Shown: positions 13,901 through 26,300 of the stretch, one piece after another
Layout: the number at the start of each line of letters is the position of its first letter
How positions within the stretch are numbered: position 1 is the first letter of the stretch
Source of the DNA: Saccoglossus kowalevskii
Lineage: Eukaryota > Hemichordata > Enteropneusta > Harrimaniidae
DNA length: 64,000 nt
Reading direction: 5' to 3'
Assembly: GCF_000003605.2 (NCBI RefSeq)
Contig: NW_003120918.1
Location: 588,546-652,545 of the forward strand
Program-made: the position numbers and the translations under genes
Notes under the pieces: model-generated
What the model was told of the DNA's origin: nothing
Database searches by the model: none
The model's input: only the letters and a program-made list of their open reading frames with translations

Positions 13901-16563
13901 CGGCGACCGAGACGGTAATCTTTGTTTATTTGTTCTGTAGGTGTATTGCTCCACGCATGCGCAATGTGTATGCACGGCCACCTATACCCAGTTTTAGGTT
14001 ATGTAGTGATCCAAATGTCATTAACAATCACTCGAATTTACGGAGACTGTTTACAGCAGCTAGACTTTGAAGAAAATAATCTACATTGTTCAGGGTACAT
14101 TATAAACCCCACGTGGTTTTCGCATATAGCATCGGGAAATATATTAATATGTATGTCCGTATGTCCTTAGCATTGCACAAACAAAACACGTCACGGGAAA
14201 CGATGAGATATATGTATATTGTTATTTGGAGATTGATAGCTCTCTTCTTCTTTTCGATTGACATTATTCATGAAGCAGGTACCTCACATTACGCACTTAG
14301 AGCCGAATTGTTCTCATGAGGGGGATTTCGATTTATCGTTCAGTTTATTCAGTCCCGATAAAAAGTTACGACAACTTGCGGAACACTTGATAGAATTCAA
14401 CACCCGTTTTAGCAGAGGGAGAGAGTGAACAGAAAACTCACTATAGACCAAGCTGTCGGTGTGTGTAAACAAAACCTTCGACCTTTGCTGAGGCCTGCAT
14501 TCGTGAGTAAAAAATCACGCGACAGTCTTTGATGTTTGTCTATCACAAGACTTGACTTCTTGAACCCCCAATGCGTCATCCCAGTCATCGTAAGTGGGTG
14601 TTGAATAAGAAACGAACAACGCGTGGGAATCCCTGTCACTCACTGAAATAGGTAAATTAGAAGTCTATGTCTGCAATGTTCATTTCATTTTTCTTATTCC
14701 ATCGCTTCGTAAACCCACCTACTTTACGAAGGACCACTGGGAGTTTATGGAGATGTTTTTTTTTTATAACATCCGATATATTCTATTGCCGACTATTTAG
14801 ATATAGCATGAAGTTCTCGGGCGTACTTATATTTGTTATACTATGCATAAGATGACGTAACAGTGTGTGTACGTTTTGAATAGTTCGCGTAACTGCTTAC
14901 TATTCAGACTAGTTGGAATGGGAATATAATGCAATGTATATATGGGAAGGAAGTGAAGCTTTGATCAGGCCGCTTCGTCTGGTCATCGACCTGATATAGA
15001 CATATACAAATTAGCAGTCACCTCATACAATTATTGTTGGGGAAAAAAAACATCGACTGTATGTGAGCTGTTTTTCCAGTGTTTAAACAGATGCGCCTAT
15101 GGTTTATATCACGCTATTTGCAGTGTTATTAGACGGCTCCGATTACGACAATCCGCCACGGTCTTGTGGCGAGTCAAAGAGCTTCGGAGACGCCTTGGCG
15201 CACAACATATTTGGTGTATACGGTCGTTGACAGCATCGATCCGTATGTCTACACCGATTTCGCCCAATTTCGCTCCAAGTCAACATAGTTAAATAGCAAA
15301 TGTCATGTTGATTGAATTTTCAACTGAAAAACAAATTCGTTCAACTTTGCATACAAATTGTAATCCAGGATAAATATTGCAATCTTCTGGCCAACATTAT
15401 TGAATAGTATATAGCTTACTCTCGTGGGTATGAGCCACTGATTTGGAAAGCAAATATCCAATCAACAAGAAACTTCAAATAATATTTTACATGGTAATGA
15501 CTATGACCGACTGAGTGACTTTACATACGAACACCGAGCATGCAAACATGTGAACTTGGAAGAAGATGGAATTCCTATACGTTTCTTATCATCGGCAGTG
15601 ATATAAACCACAATTCCAATTAGGTCTGTCAACGTGTTTTTTTGTAAACACGTGTTATAGGCCAATCCCTTATATAACTCACAACATCTCCATGTGTCTT
15701 GGATAATTAGAGTCCCCACACCGTGACGTGGTGAAGAATTTATCCATGTGTTGACTATGATTAAGTGATGAAATAAGGTTAGCACATGCTAGTATATTTA
15801 ATACAACGGATAAAGTGAACCATTGAAAAACAAATTTCAACAACTTTTTATTGACATAGCTAAATAAATCTATCTACTTCTGAAGATTTTCCAATCGAAA
15901 TATTGTATGTAAACAACGTTCGAATAAACAAATGAAGTCATATAGGCACGCACCCATTGCATCAATTGAGTGCATATCATTACTTAAGATGTTGACTAAT
16001 AACAGAGGGAACTAAGATATAATAACCCAATTAATTAAGAAGAGATCGTTTACATGTATGATACTATCACCCTTGAGTTGGGTACAATGAAAGATCTTTT
16101 GGAATTGTCTTAGCATTGTCTAAGGGTTACTTAGCAATATTTTCTGAATCGATTGTCAGTTGTTTTAACAACATAATACTTTTACTCAGTGTGATCGTAT
16201 GGGTTTATAGTTCCATCGTATGACACTGTGCGCAGAGTTTCCTACACAGTACTTATTAAGAAACAGGTTGTATCAATATGGCATTATAAATATGTTTGCT
16301 ATCCTTAATGAGATCATTATATTTACAAATAAGCTAAGTTTTGATTTGATGGAGGGAGCGTGCAAAAATTATGTCATTAAACAAACAAACTAACGTCGAA
16401 CGGAGTAGTGTATCGAAAGCACGTGATTAACATTGTGGTACATTATCTAAAGAGTATCACCGTCATATCGTCGTCTGTACTGGTCGACAGCTGAGTATAA
16501 TTAGACAAGATATGGCTGATATATGCTGCTTTTACCCCCACATACTAAAAGCACGCTGAATTA
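7951..16563. other. Intergenic, no supported gene
   Basis: No recognisable coding region. Small items: a 10-bp inverted repeat AGCGTGTTAT/ATAACACGCT near 8618-8651 and a (TTCTA)n tract near 11658-11679. The 124-codon minus frame at 9817-10191 has no recognised domain. Confidence 0.55.
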
Positions 16564-16602
16564 ATAACCATTCTACCATTTGCCACATGGTAGAATGGTT
16601 AT
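16564..16602. repeat. Perfect 16-bp-stem hairpin
   Basis: ATAACCATTCTACCAT is followed by a 7-nt loop (TTGCCAC) and its exact reverse complement. The stem is perfect and isolated. It could be a small inverted-repeat remnant or an RNA hairpin; sequence alone does not decide. Confidence 0.8.
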
Positions 16603-19600
16603 ACATGTATCATGAGACGATTGTCTGCGTGGGTGTGATTTGAAGCTTTTAGTTTCAAATTATTAATTTCAAATATTTTAATAATTTTAGTTATTAAATA
16701 AGTTCGAAATGGTGATATATATTAATATAGACAATCCCTCTGACTTTTATTGAGGATATTCAAAAATCATGTGACATTTTGTAATATAAACGTAACTCTT
16801 ATTTGAAATGTATTGACTAGAGCACAGGCAAGATAAGCTGGTACACTTAATTCGAATGTAGCGGAATTGATTATTAGTTTTAAACGGTTTGTTTAGTTTT
16901 CAGTAATGACACTTAACTTGCTTATAATAGCGGAAATCGATTGACGTTGTGGATTTACGTTCCATCTGTTCAACATCCGCGTATGTAGAGTTGGATGTTG
17001 CACACAATTATCCAGCCTTGCCCGACGAGTGTCACCCAAGTGATGATTCGCTTATGAACTATTGGCTGAATGTACTGGTTGCGCGGAACATTGAATATCG
17101 GCATGTGTTACTCATGGGTGATTTAGAGAATGGTCTTAGAACAAAGACATAATATATGGTAGGAAATTTCTAGATATTCAAGTTCATTATTACTACAATG
17201 CATCAATATTGTGCTTTCTAGGTTGTCTTGTGTATCCTCGATTGATTACATATAATGATGGTTGCTAAAATTCAATTGAGCACGAATAGAGATTTTACGA
17301 CCACGATTATATTTGTTTTTATCATGACCTTATTATTTGGAAGGTAATGTGAATATTCAAAAGGTGTTTTTTTTTACGAAGAGTGTGAAACAAATGGCAA
17401 TACACAGCTGCAGGCAGCGACACGATTCTAGGTATACCACATCAACCAAATGAAAGTGAAATTATCATCTTTATCATTCACGTGGAGCATTTCTATGTGT
17501 TCCTGAATACCGTTAACGGCTCTCTTCGGCCCATCAAAGATAACATTTCATTTGAACTAATACCACGAACTCTGCAAAATTCGTCAAGGAAATAGTTATA
17601 CAAAATACACTGTAGGCAACGTATTACGAAATTAACGGTAAGTTTCTCCGCATTTATAAAGCGCATGCTGCTGATGATGACATTTAGATCGGTTCACCGT
17701 GACCTGAAACGCGCACCATTGCTTGTCGTTTGTCGAGAAGGTCAAGCCGACGTTAATTTGATCTGCGCCATCACCCTAATAAAATGGCACATCTATCTCG
17801 ATTGGAAAGATACTCCGAGACAATCGCGAAATGTGTATAATAATCTGAAATTGCAGTGGGACTAGTTTCCAATCTGGGGATAGAAAGCGAAACGATATCT
17901 TTAATCATGGGTGATTACAGATTAATGACATGTTGAATATCTCTTTACGCCTAATTTCGAGTTCCTTCTTTTTTAATGGACTACAGTTTCATAAAACGGA
18001 AGGGCGATTTAATAACAACATATCAAATGTATTATTATGCTGCATTTGATAGTCATGTGACATGTGATACAACGTTACTAATTTTCACTGTGTTTAAATT
18101 TCGATGATTTACCACTTCAGGCATATTCAGTGGGTTTTAAATTCACGGATATATCATTTAGATAATGTGTTCCATGCTAAAGTTTAAATATTCACTGGAT
18201 TTTAATTTAGCGCATTTTCCAGTCAGCGAAATAAAACCCAGTGAATAATTAACCCCTTTACAGTATACTAACTGCGTATTCATACTGGAATATATGACTT
18301 TGAATCTGTATGAGTCTTTCAATATGCAACACCCAAAACCTGGCCGTCGGAAAACATTTTACGTGAAACACGTGACAGGTTATAATCGTTATAAACGAAA
18401 TCTTTGTTGCAAGTTCATGATAAAGGAAATGTCCTAAGTAAACCGAACGGTGTACAGAGTGGTCTGTCAACATGCCCGCACAAACAATACGAAGATGCAT
18501 AATGTTGTTATCATTTAAAATTAAAAATAAATCCCGCAAAAAAACAAGTATCAACACAAATTGGTCGTGTGTATTTATGAACAATTATAGTCGTGCCATT
18601 AATCGCACGGACATTGTATAGATATATATATATATATTTTATTGTGCCAGCCGTCAGTTCTAGACACTGCAAGTCATTTCTTTGCATTTATGGAGGTAAA
18701 CCGCGCCATGCTTTTTGCACATATAAACCTAATCTAAGCGACAATCCCTCTAGAATCAAAAGCCAATATAATGTGTTATCTCTGGGTCGTGTGTCAAAAA
18801 CAATATCCTCAAACGCAAAATATCCCACGTATGATGGTAAGATCGGTATATGGAAACGAATCTTTGTATTTTAAAAGCACATTATAATGTATCATCACGT
18901 CCTATTGTTTGAGACATGGTGAGTGCGTTGCTATAGTGATTTCTGTTTTTCATTCGTAGAACTTTGGGATAATGTTGAGATCGGATGCAAGAAAAATGTT
19001 GCCAGAACATAGTTTTGCCAAAAATAATCCGATCGCAGTTAGCTAGAAAGCTTATCATGCGAGACGAATTAATCTTCCAAGTCACAACGTGTTTTTCCCC
19101 AACGTATAGTACGATGTACTATCGATTTCGGCGAATAGATCCAAGTATCGCGACGCATGTGAAAATATGCAAAAAACCCATGGCATAGAGAATGGGAGGA
19201 GGAAGCATCAAATTGTCAAAATGGCGGACGCCGATTAACGAACATTATGCTGAAATTAACGATTCCCTAAAGCACTGAAACCGCGTTACGTTGCGTGAAT
19301 TGGCACAGACAGAACAAGTCGGAGTGTCGTCAGCAGTTTATGTTCAACTTAACTCTTTCGTTTTCTCGTCAACGAAAAATAGCCTTATTATAGTTACGGC
19401 GACTGACATACGCTTTATGTCATTTCTGGTAATACGGAATACATTAAGAACATTTATCAGAGCAAAAGAAATTATATGTCAGCCTAAACGAGTGTGTCTT
19501 TACTAACATGCTACTGAATAATGTGATACTGACAGCTGGGTTGCGAAGGTCAAACCTGTATGTGACCTTAAGTTACCGTGTGTGTACCCGAGTGCGGTTT

Positions 19601-20967
19601 CTAATAAATACATGTAGCTATCAGAGTTTCGTGCAAATAAGCAATAATCGGCACGGAAGGTGTCACAATATTCGTTTATGTTTCAAGTTGGGTAGATATT
19701 TTGGCGAGAAAAACATATAATACGTACCCATACCAAGACGTTTTAAATTTACACGAGTTTTCGTTTTCTGGAGGTGCAATCTATATTAATAAATAATAAA
19801 ATATTATTTTCGACACACGGAGTAAGCGTAACTGCATGCACTGCGTGTTCAAAATATAGAATAGTATCTTCTCAAAGTAATCCCACTAGGACTATACTCA
19901 CAAACATAAATCGAAAAAGGAACTCATAAATATTTAAATAATCTAACGTTAATTTATTTCAAACAGACGCAGACATGCGCATTGCGCGCAATCGTCATCG
20001 TTTCAAGGTGCCCCGGTGTATGTCCGATATGCACACGCACTTACTGTCCATGGGAATATTGTAGTTGGGTAGAGGGCGGCACCGTTTGTTCTCATACACC
20101 AGTGATTTCTCAATAATCACTACACGCAGCAACACAGGTGTTACCCAAAGCCTGATTAACGGACGACGTATACTGCTATATGTTTAGTATGATATATGCT
20201 TTATATTGAATTCGTAGGTCGCTGATTTTGTGTGACGAAATTCTCTCGCATCAACAGATTTTTAGTTTACATTTACTGCCTATTGCGGCGTTATGTCCAT
20301 ATCAGTGCGCGCGCATTTTCCCGTGACGTAATGCCATGAATTATGTTTGCTCCACAAGTCGATATCTCGCTGGTAGTGCAATTTGCCACTGTTACGATGC
20401 GTTTGCGACCTTTACGGAAATGTCAATTAATAACGCACCAAACTCAGTGCCTAATCCGTTGTATGAATATGGGGAAAGCACAAAGGCGGGGATATTAGCA
20501 TGTTTTGAACACCCGTGCTGTAAAATATTATAATCATTTAAGCAGGGACTGTAGAGAACATAATAATAAAATATTTTAGTTAACAGTGACGATCCTAATA
20601 ATTTACGTTATTATAGAAATATATTAGTTTATTAACGTCCCCCCTCTCAAGGCGTTATGCATGGTAGCCGAAGTTTGAATTTTTCGACGGTCATTGTCTT
20701 CGGTTCTTCAGCTGGTCTGTGCAATTCCCACGTTCACAGTTTTAAATAGAGTGTGCATATACAACAGAGCGTTCGGGTGTTTTTGCATTTTTATTTTTAC
20801 CTTGAGAATGACTTCAGCTATAACATTCTTGTTAACATATCGTGATTCGGGAATAAAGCCTGTCATCCCAAGAACCAGACTGTCTCTGAAAAACGCAACT
20901 TGCCACTTGAGAGAATTGCTAATTTGCATAATCGCTCACACTGTGTTCAATTCGCTGACGCTTATAA
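16603..20967. other. Intergenic, no supported gene apart from the dispersed repeat at 18073-18250
   Basis: Short ORFs on both strands without recognisable domains. A (TA)n run lies at about 18622-18637. Nothing else stands out. Confidence 0.5.
18073..18250 (-). repeat. Dispersed repeat family copy 1 (about 180 bp)
   Basis: Its reverse complement aligns with 31931-32096 over nearly the full length, sharing GACTGGAAAATG, ACATTATCTAAATGATA, CGTGAATTT-like and GTGAAAATTAGTA blocks. Within the copy, a motif close to AAACCCAGTGAAT recurs several times. No terminal inverted repeat or target duplication is evident. Family unknown. Confidence 0.75.
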
Positions 20968-21274
20968 TTAAAGCGCGGTAGTCGTCACGCTGCGCATGTG
21001 ACACATTTGTGTTGATGAACATTGATTTTCCCACAATCCAATGCGCCCTTCAAATGGAAACCACAAGTACGAGGTTTGACTTGGGCGCGACTTGCACTGA
21101 TTACCGCCGGTGACTCTTTCGATACCTTCTAATAACATGAAAATTACTTATTTAAAGCTTGGAAACGTCTCAGTTCGTACTCGTTGATCTGCGCAACAGT
21201 CAAAGTCGTCATTTTTGTTTATATGAGACCCATATATATCGCACATGCGCAGCGCGACTACTACCGCGCTTTAA
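20968..21274. mobile_element. MITE with about 33-bp terminal inverted repeats, TTAA on both sides
   Basis: The left end reads TTAA then AGCGCGGTAGTCGTCACGC and the right end GCGCGACTACTACCGCGCT then TTAA. The inverted ends continue through GCGCATGTG/CACATGCGC. The 299-bp body has no coding capacity. TTAA target duplication is typical of piggyBac- or Kolobok-type transposons, but the termini do not begin with the canonical CCC of piggyBac, so the superfamily is left open. A diverged second copy sits at 35955-36208. Confidence 0.82.
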
Positions 21275-21757
21275 AATTGCTCACTAATTTGTCGTTCCAA
21301 CTCATTGTGAAGCGATTGGTGTTATGTAAACAGTCTAATTATTGTATTCCTGACGTCAGAGTCACGTCATTTAATGCCCGGATTTAATGTCGCCATAGAA
21401 AATAAAAATAACGGTACATATTGCAAGTGTTGCTAATGTTTATATGATTGCACTTGGTCTGCGAACGAATAAAAACTCAGAAGAGTAAATTATATTACAG
21501 GCAAGCGCTCGTACGTAATGACTGGTTAATAATGTTGTTTGTGACTCTGTGTCCATCACAGTGTATTGAAGTATGTACGTGTGATCATTTGCGTACGACA
21601 GACGTCTGGATTACAATTCTGTACCGGACATGACCCCACTGCGTGACCGATCCATATTTATAATCTGCGTCGTGATTGTTCTACAAAAACACTCAAGATT
21701 GCTTGCCTCTGTTACAAACAGAACGTTGTTTTTTCGTCATATATTAATTTTGTCCCA

Positions 21758-21865
21758 ATGGTTAGTGTGCCTGCTAGTTCGACTCCTGTGGTCAGATGCA
21801 CTCACTGGCTGCTTCAACTGGCTGTATTATCATCTATTGTTGTTGTTGTTGTAGTTGTTGCACCG
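21758..21865 (+). repeat. Possible tRNA-derived SINE fragment with (TTG)n tail
   Basis: TGGTTAGTGTG resembles an A box and AGTTCGACTCC matches the B-box consensus. About 45 bp further comes a (TTG)n tract at about 21836-21861, as SINE tails often show. The A-B spacing is shorter than in a tRNA. Suggestive only. Confidence 0.3.
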
Positions 21866-21923
21866 TGCGCGCATAAAACACAGTAACAGTTGTCGTAAAA
21901 GATAGCGGATTACCGCGTGTTAA

Positions 21924-23307
21924 GGGAATGACCATTTATTATTCCTGTCGGGGGTGGGCAAAACAGAGGGGGTCAGCATATGAGGGGGAGGGACTTTTTA
22001 TCAAGGTTCAATGGAGACGAATATATTTCTCTTAAAGATTGAGACACATTTTTTTACTTTACGCCCTTTTTATTGAACACAAAATAAATAAACTGAATAT
22101 ATTTAAATATAATAAAATAAAAATATACATATAGAAATTATTTTGTTAACAGATGTAAAATAATATATATATCACAAAAATAAACATGAAATGTCAGTAA
22201 ATTCAAATCTTTTGTGTTTAAAATATGTGTAAATAAAATTATCCATTATTGCAAAACAGGTCTTATTAAAGCTGACATTTCATCTACACTTCCACCTAAA
22301 CCACTGGCAACAGACCATCACCAGGAGCAACATCCTCATACATACATATCCTCATGACAATATCATCACTACAACCTACACCACAGCCCCACTGCTATCA
22401 CAGTAACAACAGCCTTATCACACCCAAGAAAAGTAGCATTGGACCCACTACCCTCGTTACCACTGTCACCTACAACAGACCTGCTGCTACTACATGTAGT
22501 CCTACCAACACCATCACTACCAACCGCACCACAGTCATCAACCCCACTGCTATCACCAGTAACAAAATCTTCCCACTACTGTCGCTAGTACCAATATCAT
22601 CACTACCACCTACACTACAGACATCAGACTCACTTCTATCACTAGTACCAACATCCTCATTGCTAAAAACAAAAGTAGCATCAGACCCACTACCAACATC
22701 ACCAGGATAAAGTTCAGCATTTTCATCTTTACTACATGTACTGCCTTCTTACAAATTACTTTCAAATGAAGGAAACAACTGTGCTTCTCATATAACTTTA
22801 ACATTTGAGTTTTTGCTGCACCATGTAGCAAAAGATCAATAAAACATATGAAGATAGATTTGTTGGCCATGGGTACATAACCTTGTTCAATTAAGAGACT
22901 GTTCTGATTTATAACATGGACTTTCCTCAGGCAAGTGAGTAGAACTGTTAACATAAATTTATAAATATTGTAAATATGTTAATTTGTGTATTTTTACTTC
23001 ACAGAAATGAAATCTGCCGAAAAAGTAGTGCAGAGTGGATTGCTTGTAGTACTGTTTATTTATCAAAATGTATTTTCGAAGCGATAGTTTTATTTGCACT
23101 GTTTATAGTAAAACATTTTATCTGATAAAGATATATCCACATGAAAAAATATATAGAGAGAGAGGGGTTACACATTTTTCATTTTTTTTTCTAGAGGGGC
23201 ACCCTCTTCTACTAAATGAATATTAATAAAGGAGGGGTCCATTGATTTTTTTGAAAAAGTACCGAGAATTGCCCGATCCCGCTTAGGAATAATATATGAC
23301 GATTCCC
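21924..23307. mobile_element. TTAA-type transposon remnant, about 1.38 kb, imperfect terminal inverted repeats
   Basis: The left end is TTAA then GGGAATGACCATTTATTATT. Read inverted, the right end is TTAG then GGGAATCGTCATATATTATT. Similarity continues inward through a G-rich CGGGNNNGGGCAA segment, giving ends of about 45 bp. The right TTAA has one mutation. The core (22280-22710) is rich in ACC/ATC/ACT triplets. On the minus strand it reads as Ser/Asp/Gly-rich peptide with frame breaks. No intact transposase is present. Confidence 0.7.
22280..22710. repeat. Degenerate triplet-rich, internally duplicated tract inside the TTAA element
   Basis: The plus strand is dominated by CAN/ACN/ATC triplets. 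Two segments about 242 bp apart share AGCAT..GACCCACTAC. It is open for 118 codons on the plus strand (22354-22710), giving a Thr/Ser/Pro-rich reading. On the minus strand an acidic Ser/Gly/Asp reading (DVGSGSDATFVFSNEDVGTS) recurs as GSGSNATF after a frame change. It could be simple-sequence expansion or a decayed acidic protein segment. Confidence 0.6.
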
Positions 23308-26300
23308 TAATATGGGCAGTCTCAAAATCATGACAGTATCTCAATTAAAACAGAATTTATCACAATTAATGAGGAAACGATCAAAGTGAATTATTCGAGA
23401 TTGCCCCGGGGTTAGATGGTCGAATCCGCTATTTCCTAGACCACAAGAGACCCCACATCAAATACCTTCATTGTCGCTATCAGTTTTACTGGATCAAGTT
23501 CTCAGTTTTTACGAACTCTATATTCAGTTAAGCGTTCTCCATGGTATTGCTTAATACCACCCATACTCATAGGAAATATAACGATTCGTTAAAAGCAAAG
23601 ATTATACGGATCGTTATAGCAAGGCACGTACACGTGATTGTCCCCCAATGTGCCAATAAACAGGTTGATAGCTTTTAGAATTCATGTCTCTCATTGTAAG
23701 AATGTAGTATCGCACCGTCTCTCTGGGGATAGCCGGCAGATGTTGTTCGGCTAAATCGATGTATAAGATTGGGATGTCGGTTAATATAAATCAAATTCAT
23801 GGAACGAGTTTAATGTAATTTGGGAATTTTTTCTCTCTCTCTTTTTCTTTTTTTTTTCTTCCACTGACTGGTCATCGCATTGAAGTTATTGAGGGCATAT
23901 CGAGATGTCGCACACGTGTTCTCAGCAACACTGAGCCAAAGCAGCAGCATCCAGCAGCCATGACGATCAGTGAATGCTATTTCCTCGACTGCTAGTCAGA
24001 TCTAAATCGCATTCACCTCAGTTAAAATGTTTTCGAAACAACAATGTTGTTGCCCATTAGGATATTTTTGTAAAACCGGAGTCGTCACCCTAATTGTAGG
24101 TAATGGCCGTCATTACATGTCTATTAGGCTGTTCGTTATTTATTGTACTAAAGTTGTTCAGTCCGTAAATACGCAGTCACGGAAATAGTCTCAATGTTGT
24201 GCCCTGTATTACGTACACCATGCACTTCATACTGTGTATGCATCGTGGTGTATGTGTATGCAAGCGCATCTTACAAATCAAATGACCATGTCTTAAAATT
24301 CGATTTGCTCGCATGCAATCTGGTAGTTTCAAGGCACGTGGAAGTTCAAAACGTGTGCCAAATACGTTGCATATTATACAGATTTACAAATAGGCAGGAG
24401 AGCGGGCAGCATGTTTATCGGTCGAGTTAACTGATCGGCAAAACGAAACATGTCAAACGAGCTGTCATTCATAAAAGTCTGCTGTTCATCGACGTGCTTA
24501 GTAGATTTACAATTTGAAGTCATTCTGGAGCTATTACGTGCAAGGACTCGCTTTGCGTCGGTTAAAGTAGCACGACTTGAACTGTCAGACACGCGGCGTC
24601 ATTTCTAGAAATGTGATTCTAAACAGACTAGTATTTGAACGTACCATGATAGCATAGCAACGACAGTCGCTAAGGAACTAAGCATCATGTAGCGGCGAAA
24701 TGTAAATAAATCTGCATGTCGTCCATAGTGCACTGACATGCTTTCATATGAAGATCTCATACTAAATTGAGCTACCCGTAGACGACAATATATAAACTTG
24801 GATCAAAAATGTTTTACACATTGAAATCATTAGTTAAGTACCCAAAATAAATAAATTTTTAAAATGAAATAATAATAAACAACATCATCACAGTGACATA
24901 AGTCCCAACAGTTAATTTGATTTGATTTAATTACACTGATATTGACAATAGTAGAAACGTTCATGCAGCTGACAACATAATCTATATGTATAGGCACCCC
25001 ATTTCAAAACCAACATGTTTTGCTAAAATTCCACTCACACAAAAAAAAAACTTCCCTATTATGGTGTCTATTAATGCTATCAATGCCTTACAAAAAGTTG
25101 TTTAAAAATAATATTTCGGTCTCGCTCTTCTCAATTTTCAGATTTGTACTCATATGTTTTGGCTCAAGTTATGGCCGTTCATCAAAATGTATTAGACAAT
25201 ACAACTTCAATTAAATCTATGGTAAAGTTTGTATGATATTAAGGAACAGCAACAATCGTCCCCGCCCGCTGATCGTACAATTATGTTTTTTTTTTCTTTA
25301 ACTCTGAACCAACGAGAACCAGATGTATTCTAGTCGGAATTGTTTTAAATTAAACAGCACGAATTCTTGGTATAACATTTTACTTTGTTGCATCTCCCAA
25401 CACACGCTGAGTTGTTGTTACGCACATTTTTTTTTGTGATTGAAGGGAGATGGTGGCCGTGCGACGCGTGTTCAAATTTCGTGTAAACAAAAAATATTTT
25501 TTACATGCGTTGTATACGTCGCTATGATTTAATTTAATTGTGCTTCATTAATCTATTGTCAAAAAACAATGTGTAGTTTAGGCCACTGACACATATAGTT
25601 AGGAAATAAATAGGGAACAGACAGTCGTTTCGCATATCCGATGACTTTGTTCTTATCCCATCACAAGTTTCTCACCAAAACTACATCTGGGGATAGAATA
25701 GCGCGTATTATTACATGTGCGCCATGGGTCTTCAGACGCGTGTAACCATCTTGGCCAGATTAAAGGGCGATGGTCGACACACCACGCATGTGAAATATGT
25801 GTGTTTAGTAAACAGTGATTTCCCACAGTGTTATACGCCCTCCCAGTGGCAAGCATGGACGCGAGTTTTGATCAGGCAACGATCTGAGAATCCATCAATG
25901 TGTTCCATCATCGTAGGAATTAGTTAGTTATACCTTGGTATTGTCCCTTGTTTACGCGTTGAATCACATCAATCAACTTAAAGTCGCCGTCTATGTTAAT
26001 ATTTAACCCACATCTTGCGTTTTCACCCACCGCGTCTTTCAATAATCATTGCGTTCCCTGTAGCTAAATGGAAAACTGAATGTTGTAAGCATAAAAAAGT
26101 CATTGATCACACTCGGTGAGTAGATATATACTCGCTGTCAGGCTATGCATATTTTCAATCTCAATAAAATAATCATTAATAAAATAATGATTGCGGACCA
26201 CACATCATCATTGGGGTCCGTTCATCGTCTACTCAGTGGATTTGGCCAGTTTGCAAATGATAAAAACAAAAATTCATTTTCATAATCATCGCGGTCGTAG

